NCBI GenBank assembly: GCA_021464415.1
Contig: JAKCWG010000843.1
Location: 1 to 64,000, forward strand
Origin: Lonicera japonica
Taxonomy: Eukaryota; Streptophyta; Magnoliopsida; Dipsacales; Caprifoliaceae
DNA length: 64,000 bases
Reading direction: 5' to 3'
The notes beneath the pieces are model-generated. The model saw only the letters and a program-made list of their open reading frames with translations. It had not been told where the DNA came from and searched no databases. Shown piece after piece: positions 1-11,060 of the stretch (positions are counted from its first letter, which is position 1; the number at the start of each line of letters is the position of its first letter). The position numbers were made by a program, and so were the translations under genes.

Positions 1-107
1 CAGTCTTGGCTTGCCTTTATAATGAAACAAACAAAACCAGAGAGATCCATATAAATAGTTTATAAAACAAATAGTAGTAGTGATAGGTACAGTATAGTTA
101 CAAGCAC

Positions 108-171
108 CTCTGGCATTTCTTCATCTTCGAGTGTATGACTGAACCTTTGATTGTTTATGGTATCCAAATCT
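108..171 (-). pseudogene. Gene D: remnant of the SPTLE-type exon at the window edge
   Basis: Read on the minus strand, this stretch gives RFSHTLEDEEMPE immediately before a GT (GTGCTTG). It matches the SPTLE exons of genes B and C (GRLSPTLEI...DEDMPE followed by GTAC), but about six residues in the middle are missing. The flanking intron at about 238-362 also matches the intron next to the equivalent exon of gene C (about 63,650-63,760). The rest of this copy would continue to the left outside the window. The frame is open but the exon is shortened, so it is either a divergent exon or a decayed one. Confidence 0.5.
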
Positions 172-804
172 CCGACTGGTAGAACGCTCCCCAATCAGAC
201 ACATATGGTTGAAGCCTCATCGTCAAATTAAATAATTGGCTTTGATTCACTACTTTTTAGTATTTCACTCATTTGCTAGATTTCAGTATATTTTCCTCTT
301 CAGATTAGAAATTGGAAATTGGAAAAATGTTAAGGGAAAGCAAGTATAACGAGCTGAGCTGGGAAACTACAATTCTTTGGTAACCATGATATTTCAATTG
401 GGATCTGGTAAGGCGTCCAAGCTGGGAAATTATAGATTTTTTATCAGGATCTTATTGGGCGTGTGACCTTCGAAATCTGGAAACCTAGGTGGGTAAATTT
501 ACTGGCTATGGCACCAAGCCACTGCAAGAATAAGGAGCCAAATTATATCAGAGTTTGATCTTATGTTGGCCTCTCCTATAATTTAAAAGTGCAAACTGAT
601 CATTTAATTTCAAGTTTTAAATTACAAATTAAACCTCCAAACCAAATGTACCCCCACATATTTGAATTACAAAATCTGAATTATAATTTTTTTTTAAAAG
701 GATACTCTAAAATGCGTATCTGATACACATCGGAAATGTATTTGTTTCCGATACGTATCGGATACAAATTCTTAGCCCTTTAAGAAGTATCCGTGCTCAC
801 AGAC

Positions 805-922
805 AACAACTAGTGTTGAGATTCAAAGAGTAACTGATCAAAATCGATGGCCATGTACTAGTATTCTGGATTTAGATCTACGGCCATGGACTGGGGTTCT
901 GGATCGAGATCTACAGTTCGAG
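805..922 (-). pseudogene. Gene D: decayed coiled-coil exon end with internal duplication
   Basis: This region aligns with the 3' end of the heptad-repeat exon of genes B and C (the CGATCxxGATCCCC part) and its donor flank. It carries an internal tandem duplication of about 45 bp: GTAGATCT...CCATGGCC occurs twice. The donor that reads GTTAAG in B and C is reduced to GTTACTC. Together with the exon remnant at 108-171, this marks a fourth, degraded member of the tandem family at the left edge, in the same order and orientation. Confidence 0.5.
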
Positions 923-999
923 AGCTAAAAGTGTCTTAAAACTTGGTTTTATTAGGATGATTACTGTACAACTCAAAGGACATCTCTAATATGTGATTC

Positions 1000-1699
1000 T
1001 TGCGTACAGGAATCTGTTAAGCATGATATTCACTTTGATTCCTCTCCTCATTAGCTTAAACTTTTGAGAGAGATATTCTCTTAACATGTTATCAGAGGCA
1101 GGTTGTTCGGGAGGTTGAAGTCCTACCCTGGAATTCTCATTCAAATGAGTGAAGACATTAAGTAGAGAAGCTCTATAATGAATTAAATGCCTAAACGCAT
1201 CATGCAAGTATCTTAAATGTGCAGTGCATTCACATATGCTGTGTATGTAAATATATATGCAGTATCTTCAAAGACATTAAATGAATGATGTTTCTTAATC
1301 CATTAATCAGTCAACACAAATTTATAAGCATCTCCAATGTAAAAATGGATTGTATAATTTCAAATCATGGAGATATAAGTATGTCTTTCCTATGTGGCAT
1401 AAAAACGCCTCTTAATAGACGAGTCTTGCAAAAAGCATGTCTGATGGTTTGTCCAAAATATTGCCTATATATTAAGAAATTCATAAAATAGAAATCACGA
1501 ATTTTATGATGATAAGACTACGATTTGAAGTTCAAGAATTCACCTGAAGTGATAGCATCCAATGCCATGTGATCGACGTAGGACATGTTACAATGAATGA
1601 CACAACATAACCAGTGCATACTTAGGATTAGTGTACGAGGGATGAGCCAAATACCACATCATGCGTAAAATAAGATAAAGAAAAAAAGACAAGAAGATA
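1000..1699. other. Non-coding stretch, unassigned
   Basis: No exon with convincing splice sites and no recognisable transposon ends were found. Open frames here are short and AT-rich. Confidence 0.3.
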
Positions 1700-2159
1700 A
1701 ATGATTCTACATCAGTTAAAACCCTTTCTTTTTCTTGGGAGGGCAATGTTCAATGACTATCATAACTCGTTTCCCAGTAAAAGGAGAAAAAAAAAAAAGC
1801 ACCTGTTTGACGAGATTCTAACAGAGCTATATAATAGCATTCTAACAGAGCTATACGTTTTTCTTTCATGTTATCCCATCAAAGAGATTCTCACAGCGCT
1901 ATATAAATTAAAGAAAGGGAAAGAATTGTTTTATTTCTTCGCTATCCCAAAAACGAATATGTATTTACCCCATCAAAACTTCAATTTTTGCTTCTCTATT
2001 ATTTTTTCTATCACCACTATTGAATGAGTGTTAAGTGTAAAAGAGAATGTGGGCGCCTACTATAAAGTTTCTCTATATATATACACCACCAAAAACAGCC
2101 TCCTGAGATCTCTACAGTATATGATGTGTTGCAGAGCGCATATTCAAACAGTTTTCCAT

Positions 2160-2245
2160 TCATCCGTGTATGTATATACCCCCAAGAGAAATCAATCTTT
2201 TTTTGTTTTTGCTCCATGGAAAACAAAGGGAAAGCTCGAACAGTC
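2160..2245 (-). pseudogene. Decayed Cys/Trp tail exon, copy 1
   Basis: After an acceptor-like TTTTCAG, one minus frame reads ...LCFPWSKNKKR... and runs to a stop at 2,160. This resembles the tail exon of gene A (GCFCFPWGRTR) and that of gene B (CCSCFGWPHKK). The leading Gly-Cys is lost and the entry phase does not match the other tail exons. It is therefore probably a dead copy, or an alternative last exon of gene A. Confidence 0.4.
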
Positions 2246-2576
2246 CTGAAAATTGAAACAAAATGTAACAAATTATTAAGAGGGGTACTCCAGTTTTATG
2301 ATATTACCCAAAATAGGTGAAAATACTTTTCGTCACCGTTTCATTTTTTACTTGGGGAAATAGTGTTTCACCCTGAACCTAACGTGGCCTTTAAATTATT
2401 CACTTATACCACCACACTAGTAATTCCACAAACTGCGAGCTAGCTAATGAAAAAAGAAGCCCGTAGCCTCTCTCTTTTTCTTGGGAGGGCAATCCAATGA
2501 CTATGGTTGTCGCTTGTTTCTCAGTAAAACGTGAAAATAATAAACCTATTTGATGAAATGACTTAACTGCAGCCAC

Positions 2577-2619
2577 CCAACTGCTGGACCACCACCAGAG
2601 CTCCGGTGGTGGCAGTTGG
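2577..2619. repeat. Short perfect-stem hairpin
   Basis: CCAACTGC...CCACCACC is followed after a six-base loop region by its inverse ...GGTGGTGGCAGTTGG. The stem is GC-rich in otherwise AT-rich DNA. No function is assigned. Confidence 0.4.
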
Positions 2620-3601
2620 TGAGGCCCAGCGATCACCATGGATGAGAAGGAATTACAAATGATAGTGTCCTTGTGATAAACAAACACTGCAAAATGTCCA
2701 CATGACTAAAACACATTTTGAAGAAAGCCCAATATGTGTTGGGTAGAAGCAAGATGTCGTGCAACGGTACAGATTTTGAGAGGATCCCTTTAACTCCATT
2801 TTCTCAAAAAAGTACTAGTGATCAGTTAAGCTGTCCCTGTTTTGTAAAAGTTAAAACTGTGTTTTCACATATTTCAGGTAACAAAAATTTGTTCCCATGC
2901 ATATGATGTAACAGTAACACCTTTTGAAAATGAATACTTGGCTGTAATTATCAGTTAACGCCATTTGAATTCTTGATCCTCTCTGAATTCTTGATCCTCT
3001 CTTTATTTCTCAAGATCACAAGAAAATAAAGACTTTCCGTTTTGAGATGTCCCTAATTAAGAGTTCTATTTAGTGGTGATTTGTTAAAGATTGAGATATA
3101 GCAATAGAAGTTTTCTCTCCTCAAAAAAAAATCAGCATAAGTAATAACTGAAAATAATTTTCCTTTTCTTTCCACTCAAAAGAAGTTTTCTCTCCTCTAC
3201 TAAACTTTCAAAAGCACTATTAAGTGATCCCGTAAACAACCTGTTCTAATAATACATGAATTGCATATCTAAGAAGATACTAACAGAGCTATATAATAGC
3301 ATTCCATCCAAGAATATGTTTTTCTCGTCGTCCCATCAAAGAGATTCTAACAAAGCTATATAAAGAAAAGAATATGTAATCTACCGATAAAAACTTTCAG
3401 TGTTTCCTTCTCTACTATTTTTCTATCGGTATGATTGAACAGTGCAAGTGTAAAAAGAATGTGGGCGCTTACTATAGGGTTTCTCTTTCTATACATCAGA
3501 CCAGAAACAGCCTCCGAGCTATGCAAAGTATAAGGCACAGATTGTATATTCAGGCAGTTATACATTCATCCACGTATGTGTATATATACTACCAAGAGAA
3601 A

Positions 3602-3654
3602 TCAATCTGTTTTGCTTTTGCCCCATGGAAAGTGGAAGGGAAAGCACGAGGAGA
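3602..3654 (-). pseudogene. Decayed Cys/Trp tail exon, copy 2
   Basis: Acceptor ATTTGCAG is followed by a short minus frame reading SSCFPFHFPWGKSKTD and then a stop at 3,602. It keeps the Cys-Phe...Phe-Pro-Trp-Gly-Lys pattern of the family tail exon. Entry would be in phase 1, which fits the phase at the end of gene A's exon at 3,922-4,039. It could therefore still serve as an alternative last exon of gene A, though it lies in a decayed tandem copy. Confidence 0.4.
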
Positions 3655-3805
3655 CTGCAAATACAAAACAGAAAGTAACAAATTATTAAAAACATCAAAT
3701 TTGAAAATGATCTTTATTAGTTTCTATTTCCAGAAAAATGATTTTTTTTTATTGCTATACCTTTGGATGCATAGGCCTTGTAGCCTCTCTTAGTCTGCCA
3801 CTGAT

Positions 3806-5366
3806 TTAGCGGACGGTACGTCTCCAGGCTGCCAGCCAAATGAGAAAACAAACACATGTATAATACATACTCTCTTTCTAGCCATAAATTAACATATTCC
3901 TATATATAAACAAGTAAATACTGGTGGGGCCCTTTATTCTTGCCATCTTCGGGGAGGAAATCTCCATGTCTGTAAGTTCATCCTCAAGTTCTGCTTTATC
4001 AGCACATTTTCTTGCCCACAGAGAGCTAAAGCAGCCACTCTGAAAAAAGAAAGGAAAAGAAAAGAACAAGTTACAGTAAAACAGTGGCATTTACGCGCAG
4101 CTTGGCATTGAACTTGTGCAGTATTTTATACTGCTGATACGGGGAGAGGGCCACTTTACTATTTCTGTTATAAGCAACTCCTCTTCTCTTTGGTTATTTT
4201 ACAACATGAAACATGAAAATGAAATTACAACTTTGTAGACATTTTGGGTGAACCTTCTTATATTATTACTTTTTGTTTTTGAAAAACAAGACAATAGTAT
4301 AGAATCTTGTTGTGTCACCCTTTATAGTATATTATTCTTTTAGTGCAGTGACTTTTCTATAAATCGCAACACCAAGAAGTACGCAAGGAAAATGGGTTCT
4401 TAAGTTAGAACAAATATTTAGTAGAATGACCTTTATAATATTAGAATCTGTATGTACCTTTGGACGTTTATTTTTTTCCCCACATCGCTCCTGAGCCGTT
4501 GAAGAAGAAGAGGAAGAAGCTCGTGTTCTGCCCCATGGAAAGCAAAAGCAGCCCTGCAGGAAAAACGAGAAGTTGATTTACTATATAATAATAAACTTAT
4601 ATATAGTACAACACCACCTTCAGGGCTTGTTTTATTTGGCATTGAACTTCTTTACCATTTCTGTTGATTGTGTCTATTTATATAACGATTCGTGAATTAA
4701 TACTCAAAACCTTCTCCTCTTTCTAGCTATTCTTTAATTATTTCAAAACATAAAAGTTGAAAAATAATGCCCACCTATTGTGGACATTCTAATTATCAGA
4801 TATAAAATTATCAAAAACATTGACCGCGTTTTGGGCGAACTTCTTTATTTTATTTTTACTAAAAAAAATTAATCTTTTAGTGCAATGACTACTATAAATT
4901 GCAACAAGTACATAAACAAGGAATCTGTTCAGGTCAGTAGGTAGAAAGAAAGATGTATCCGCCTACATACATACCTTCAGGAAAAATAATTTTCCACTTC
5001 CTGTTTTCTCGGTTGTTGTCAATCCAGCTAATTCCACAAGGAGGTCAGGCTGCCAAATCAAAAAAATGGCAATTTAATATATACATGTAACTCTTACGAT
5101 CAGTTTAACCGATGGAATTAAGGATCCATAGAAAGATATACCTTTGAGAAAGAACTTCCATGTCTGATCTCACCGCCAGTTTCACGAGGAGACTCAGAAA
5201 TCAAATCAATATCTCTTAGTCTCTGGCATAGTAGCTCTAACCTTCTAGGAGATTCCAAATCAGCTTTTGTTGGAATGTAGTAGTCCTTCAAAAACCATAA
5301 TCTTATTATATGGATCCGATCATTAAGTCATATATAATAACTAACAACTAGCAATAATATATATAT

Positions 5367-5410
<44 letters not shown>

Positions 5411-8247
5411 AAGTTCACCTTCGGCGTTAATGTACCTCAATCGGGAAGGCCTTTCATGCCTAGCTATGTGATATAGCTCCACAGTGGGAGAACCAGCAGA
5501 ATGACCAGGCGGTCTCCTCAATGGTGACAATGACAATTCTTCACTATCATTTGATCTTTGTCCAGTACACTTGCTAAATAAATCTTCCAGAGTTGAACTC
5601 TTGCTAGGTCTCGCTGATGTTGTTGATCCCTCTTCCTTTTCAATTTCCAAAGTGCCATGCTTTGGTCGTTGCCCCTTCTTCTGCTGCTGTTACAGTACAA
5701 CTATATATGGTCAAAGAATGGGTTTTGAATCCAAAAAATAATGTAGAAGGGATACGAGAATGGGTTGGGATGCAAGATGCACGTGGTTTTGTAAAATGTT
5801 ATATCTATATATAAGTAATGCACACGAAATGAGGACAAAACAAATACATTCAAAGGTTGTCAAATTCAATTGTAGCTCTCAAAGATTCAACAATGAAACA
5901 ACTAATTTTATTGGTTTTATATGTACATACAGTATCTCTGTAAGTTGAAATACGAAGTCCAAAAATCTTACTCACCAGCTGAGCATATGTGATTTCTCAA
6001 ATTGTCCAAACCTCAATGCACTTCAATTGTGAATAGCATATTGGCACATACAATCTCCTGTAGTACAATTTCCTTTTATGCCAAAAAAGACATTAAGTGC
6101 GTGTTTGGATTACACTTGCTTTCCATCGAATATACTGAAGTATCATTTTCATCTCTTGTGGTATGCCGTATATGTGTTTGATTACATTAATCAAATCCAA
6201 AAAGCCTCCCCCTAAGTTTTTGTGTTTTGTTAAGAAACAATATCAAGGAACTCAATTCCATCCCGTGTGAACTGAAATCATGTGGATTAGGGGAATGGGG
6301 ATAAACTAGGGTGCGTTGGTTTACATGATAAAGAATTGAATTCCTTCGAATTGTTTTACATTGAAAAAGACTTCATGCAAAGCAGAAACTTTAGGGGAGT
6401 TGGTTTATGGAATCCATGGGAAAGAAAATGATTAGGTCCATAAAAACCACTGCCATCAAACACCACTAAAGATGGAAAATAAGAGAACTTGGATATTTCT
6501 CTCATGGAAACGAAATTTAAGCAAGCACTCTTAGTGCTTTGTAAAGATGTACACAACGCTTTGATAGTGTTTGTCGGTGTGAAGTCAGTGCCCATGTAAA
6601 GATACTTAACTGCCTGAAAATGTCAATAACATCTGATAAGTTATAGTCTTATAGATAACAGCATCTCAAATGTTCAAACAATCATAACTTGCAAGTAACA
6701 CCAAACACAAATGTCCAGTCTATCTATATAAATGGGCGTTAGATTCTTGTGCAGATTGCGACATTTCAGGAACTGAGTAGGTGCAATTCCCGATTCCCAC
6801 TTGAAAACAGACCATCAGTACAGCAGAAATTGTGGAAGGAAATTAAGAAGAATTATTTAGACAAGAGAATAAAAGAAAGATTGCATTTCTTTTCATAAAT
6901 TTTTTTATTACATAACCATACCAATATATATATCGAGACTGACCGACCCACTCCTTTCACAATCACACCAATTGCACTATCCTATATAAAAGGACTAACA
7001 TACCCTTTTTCTTAAAGAAAATTACCAATTACTTTGCACTACAACGACACCGTTCAACTAACTCCCCCTTTTCCAGTCCTGACATTGCCTCCCCCATCAG
7101 CAAATCCTTGTCTCAAGGATTGAATTGAGATTTGAGGGTACTTCTGCATAAAAGGCTCATAATCTTCCCAGGTGGCATATTGAACCATTGAATGAGGAGC
7201 TGCACCTGTGAATGATTGCCACGACGAACCATCTTTGATCTAGAATTGCTACCGGTTCCGCAAGAAATTGACCAACCTTTTACTTTAGCAATGAGGTAAG
7301 GTGGCCTCAGGTACAACAGCATTGCCAACCTTTTTCTTTAGCAATGACACGTGAAAAACAGGATGAGGGAGCCCCATGAAAGAGTGAGACTCATAAAGGA
7401 ATGATGTTCAAATGAGAGAGGTATGAATATATGATGCTCTGTTAAGTGAAATGAGGACTTTGGTTTCTTGAATAAATAATTTAAACAAGCAAGAAAACAA
7501 GAAGGTACCCCATAAAGAATTTCAAGACATTAACTGTGTGTTAGATTACACTTGTTTTCCATGGAATATGCCATAAAATCCATATCTTTCATCTCTGGTG
7601 GACTTGTGGTATTTGATTAAAATATTTGAATCCAAAAAATACCTATTCCTGGTTTTTTGTTTTCTATTAATAAACATATCAAGAAACTCAATTCTATTCA
7701 AAGGAATGATATGGTACTCTGTATCAAACAGTTTCTTGAATAAATAATATTAAAAAAAAAGAAAAAGGCAAGAAACAAGAAGGTACCCACAGAGAATTTA
7801 AGAGATACCAAAACCCCTGTAATCAAAATTATATGGAAGATTCGAACATGAATCCTCTTCTGCTCAAAATTACAATGCATATCAAGTACTAATGAATATA
7901 AACAATGAAGGTTCGGAACGTCTTAACTAATTTGAGTAATTTCTAAACCCAATCCAAACATTAGGGAACAGAAATTACTTGAAAGAAACAATGAATATTA
8001 ACACCCAAGAACCCATAATTCAACTATACTAATTAATACAAACAGTGAAGGGGCTGCAAAATTAACAAAATCAACTCAAAGCATTAGATAACATAATAAA
8101 AAAAAAGGGACAAAAAATACTTAAGATTGTTCAGGCATTATGTAAAGGGAAAGGAATGATAAATCAAGTCTAACAGAAAAAACAGAAATTACTTCTCATT
8201 AACCCCAAAACTGAAAGCCGTCGTCGCAATTGAATAGAAAAGCATGA

Positions 8248-8299
<52 letters not shown>

Positions 8300-8724
8300 A
8301 ACACATAATTTATAATAAACAAACCAATCAACTCTAAAAGTGAAAAAAAATATACAAAATCATTTAATCCAAACATAAAGAAACAGAAATTACTTGAAAG
8401 AGACAATCAATGGTAACACCCAAGAACCCAAAATTCAACTATACTAATCAATATGAACATTGAAAGGGGTGAAAAATTAACACACTAAATCAACTCAAAC
8501 AATGAAATAATATGAATTAGACATTTATGGAAAGGGAAATGAATGATAAATCAAGTCTTAACAGGAAAAACAGAACTCACTTCTCATTAACCCCAAAACT
8601 GAAATCCGCCGTCGCAATTGAATAGAGAGGAATTCGAAATGAAAGAAAGAAGGAAAGAAACAAATAATTCATAATGAAAATGTTCATTGTAAGCAGGAAT
8701 TTGAAGTGAATTACTTACTGCCAT
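3806..8724 (-). CDS. Gene A: divergent member of the local coiled-coil/Cys-Trp-tail family
   Basis: I do not recognise a named family. The model comes from splice sites and open frame. Exon 1 is only ATG GCA (8,719-8,724) before GTAAGT. The others are 5,411-5,686 (92 codons), 5,142-5,285 (48), 4,975-5,049 (25), 4,458-4,553 (32), 3,922-4,039, and a short last exon 3,806-3,828 ending TAA. The first five coding exons join in phase 0 and the last junction is phase 1. The predicted product is about 245 aa. Exon 2 is Ser/Lys/Glu-rich and contains SPTVELYHIARHERPSRLRY, echoing the SPTLE motif of genes B and C. Exons 5 and 6 begin GCFCFPWGRTR and SGCFSSLWARK, two versions of the tail seen once in B and C. 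The long coiled-coil exons of B and C are missing. Intron 1 is about 3 kb and full of repeats. The last exon is the least certain part. No signal peptide is visible. A peripheral membrane role through the Cys-rich tail is only a guess. Confidence 0.6.
5373..5405. repeat. (AG)n microsatellite at a donor site
   Basis: About 16 AG units lie directly downstream of the GTAAGT donor of gene A's second exon (minus strand), inside the intron. Length changes here would not alter the coding frame. Confidence 0.85.
6093..6610. repeat. Intron repeat module shared by all family genes (gene A copy)
   Basis: This copy begins at the phrase GTGTTTGGATTACAC and contains CAATTCCAT..GTGTGAAC and GGTTTACATGATAAAGAATT. 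The same ordered sequence occurs in gene B introns at about 51,350, 52,480 and 53,810, and in part at about 49,220 and 62,720. A partial copy lies in gene A at about 7,535-7,735. It looks like two adjacent palindromic MITE-like units. Each copy lies a few hundred bases upstream of a coiled-coil or Glu/Lys-rich exon. Confidence 0.6.
7071..7386 (-). mobile_element. Ty3/gypsy polyprotein C-terminus, broken, inside gene A intron 1
   Basis: On the minus strand, fragments in different frames resemble the end of a chromovirus-type Ty3/gypsy polyprotein. HPVFHVSLLKKKVGN (the typical tail after integrase) is followed by a LIQWFNMPP segment, a WEDYEPF-like stretch, and a purine-rich GGGGGAGGCAATG that resembles the polypurine tract. 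The frame shifts between segments, so it is dead. It lies in the same orientation as gene A and is probably removed with the intron. Confidence 0.65.
7965..8665. repeat. Tandem duplication within gene A intron 1
   Basis: About 7,965-8,300 and about 8,382-8,665 are near-identical direct copies. Both contain CAGAAATTACTTGAAAG, then AACACCCAAGAACCC, then AACCCCAAAACTGAAA and GTCGCAATTGAATAGA. The first copy ends in an expanded GAAA run and the second in a short one. Confidence 0.8.
8246..8301. repeat. (GAAA)n microsatellite
   Basis: About 13-14 consecutive GAAA units lie in gene A intron 1, at the end of the first tandem-duplication copy. Confidence 0.9.
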
Positions 8725-8838
8725 TATTATTCTTCAAGAATTAACTTTGAACAAAACCCTTGAGAGAGAAATTGAAACTTCAGTGAATAAAGAAGCTTTT
8801 GATTCTTACAAATAGTACTCAAAGAAACACTACTACCA

Positions 8839-8847
8839 CTATTTATA
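8839..8847 (-). promoter_or_regulatory. TATA box of gene A
   Basis: The minus strand reads TATAAATAG, a canonical plant TATA box, about 115 bases upstream of the ATG at 8,724. That leaves room for a 5' leader of roughly 85 bases. Its position supports the ATG GCA start. Confidence 0.65.
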
Positions 8848-9036
8848 AAACTACTAGTCATCATCAGAAGAAGAGGAAGAATTGGAGGGAATAATTTGTA
8901 ACGAACAACTGACCGGTCTACAAATTTCACCGGTGTCATTTTCTTTGACCTAATTTTCTCTCTCTTCTCTCTTTCTAATTTTTTATACAGAAAGACCACC
9001 ATTTTTTTCTAAAACGCGAAGAAATTAGGTCACTTG

Positions 9037-10840
9037 CTAGTAGGGGTGGAGGGGTTCCCAACCCGATCCGACCCGGGTGGGGTGGTTTATTTTTATTTTT
9101 TTTTAAGTGCGGGAAGAGTTTGGATTTTGGGGAAAAAGAAAAAAAAATGGAAAATTATTATATAACCCATTTTAATGGTATTGTTTTTACTCAGACCCAA
9201 TCTATTTTAGAAATTAGGATTTAACCCAACTTTTTGTATTTACCCCAATTGTTTTGCATTTGGCCAAGTTTTAGTTTAAAATTAATTTCATTATTATTAT
9301 AGGGTTTTAAGCATCAAATGACCCTTTTGTTCTGGTTGTTGAATGGATCGATTGTGGCTCCTTATTTTTTACTCCTACTCTCACAATAAGTAGATTATGG
9401 TAACTACCTAAAGTATATGATAATGGGCAGTTGTTTTAGAGCATATCCATTATTAAACAAATTATTGGATTAATCCTTATCATTTAATTTTGTACTTCTT
9501 TTTTATTGGTGATGTGTTTTATTCTCAAGCCATACGTAAAACTATTTTTCAGTTTCATCATTTGTTTTGGTCTACACATCATCGTTTTACTTTTTTGCTA
9601 CAACGGTCTTCTTTGGTTAGAGGTACGTTTGTATTTTAGAAAGTTTTCTTGCCATTCGGTCAAGATTTTTGTCACATTATTCCATTATTCATTAAGTTTT
9701 TTATCATATGTTGCATTTTATTTTTGTTGATCGATGGTTAGGTAAGTTTATGTTTACAATATCAATTTATTTTGTGGATGTATGTCATTTTTTGAATAAT
9801 CAGGGCGTATCATACTAATATATTAATATGCCTGCTTATTTGTGTAATATGACTGTTTGAAATATTTCTGGTGTATCACAATAATACATTAATATGCCTG
9901 GTATTACATTAATATATCTGCCATTTACATTAATATATGTTTGCTGCTCGTTCTAATATTAAGTAAAATATGCATAGTGGTTAAGTTTTACACTAGAGAC
10001 ATAAGCATCAAGATAGTGTATTATTTTGTACATATCCTTACTGTGTTCCTTACCATGCTACGATGGTGATAAACTAGTTTTGCTACCTTCTTTATTTTTA
10101 TGGTAAGTTTAATTGTAATACACTATTGTAGCCCCATAAATTCTTTTCTTTAATAGGTTATGGAGCCATATGTCTATTCGTATTAGATTAGATAATTCGG
10201 TTAGGTGTTAAAAATTTTGAAATTCAAAATGAAACTAGATCATATGTGATTAGATATTTATTTATTTAAAAAATATATAAATAGTGTTTATCTAGTCAAC
10301 AAAAAAATTCTTTTTGAATATTTAATTGTCCTCTTAGATTACAAGTGGCTAGAATTTAGAATATTATTGAATATTAAAATTAGATGTCAACAAAAGGGTA
10401 ATCTTGGAAATCAACTAAATAATTTTTAAAAGGAAAAAAGTAATTAAAAAATATTAATTAGTAATTATCCAATCATTTGGGCTATTTACTAATTTCTAGT
10501 TTGGAATGGGCTAATTGCAAAACAATTTAAATTAATTGGGCTAAACACAAAAATGCCCAAAAAAAAATACTAAACCGGGTTCGGGGTGGATCAGTGTTCT
10601 CCAATTAAAACTCCCGCCCCCTATATGTATATATAAATATATTTTTAATTTAATATAAATATAGGTGTCTTTTAAATTAAAATTTAGGTCAATTTCACTC
10701 AATATTTTTTTTAAGAAACTGAAATTTTGACTATGTGAAATAGTTGTGACCCTACCCGACGCACCCTGAGGCCAACTTATTTAGGGCGAAGCAAGATAGG
10801 TTCGGGTTTTGAAAAATTAATGCAAAGAAGGTTTGGGCAT

Positions 10841-10879
<39 letters not shown>

Positions 10880-10971
10880 AACAAACTCATCTCAAGTTTG
10901 AAGTGGGGTTATTTATGGGTGGGTTGGGTTCGGGTTCGGGTTTAGCCAAACCCGAACCGTTGCCATTCCTG
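9037..10971. mobile_element. Probable hAT-like non-autonomous element just upstream of gene A
   Basis: The left end, CTAGTAGGGGTGG, is followed by CCCGATCCGACCCGGG. The right end reads GGGTTCGGGTTCGGG...TTGCCATTCCTG, so the ends are inverted in the common hAT pattern (AGGGGTGGCAAC). The flanks are GTCACTTG at 9,029-9,036 and GTCACTAA at 10,972-10,979, which would be an aged 8-bp target duplication (6/8). The interior is AT-rich with no transposase frame and holds an A35 run at 10,844-10,878 and several AACCCA/GGGTT repeats. Confidence 0.45.
10844..10878. repeat. Poly(A) run of 35
   Basis: An uninterrupted A35 tract inside the hAT-like element. It could be the tail of an old retroposed insertion. 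No SINE body is recognisable upstream. Confidence 0.7.
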
Positions 10972-11060
10972 GTCACTAAGCCATTGCATGTATCTTCAAT
11001 TACCGCCTTTTGTTTAGTCTCTCAATTTCTTTTCTTTTTCTTTAATTTTATTACTTACTA

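Larger units (their letters stand above)
1700..3690. repeat. Tandem duplication of gene 3'-end segments
   Basis: About 1,790-2,280 and about 3,270-3,690 are two copies of the same segment. Both hold the motif ACAGAGCTATATAATAGCAT, then a stretch around GAATGTGGGCGC, then a decayed tail exon ending at a CCATGGxGCAAAA motif. A third partial copy (GGGAGGGCAAT...) lies at about 2,475. The same 3' flank is found downstream of gene B (about 47,400-47,600) and gene C (about 61,010-61,110). So the left end of the window has accumulated several copies of the family's last exon plus 3' UTR. Confidence 0.65.

Noticed and set aside
748..761. Palindrome CCGATACGTATCGG near the left edge
   Set aside because: Single short palindrome without repeats or context; not enough to call a regulatory site.
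2400..2687. Minus-strand open frame of 95 codons with Pro/Trp-rich centre
   Set aside because: The centre is the translated GC-rich hairpin at 2,577-2,619 and the rest matches repeated 3' flank sequence, not exons.
10921..10950. GGGTTCGGGTTCGGGT considered as interstitial telomere repeat
   Set aside because: The unit is not TTTAGGG; it fits the GGGTTCGGGT subterminal repeats of hAT-like elements.
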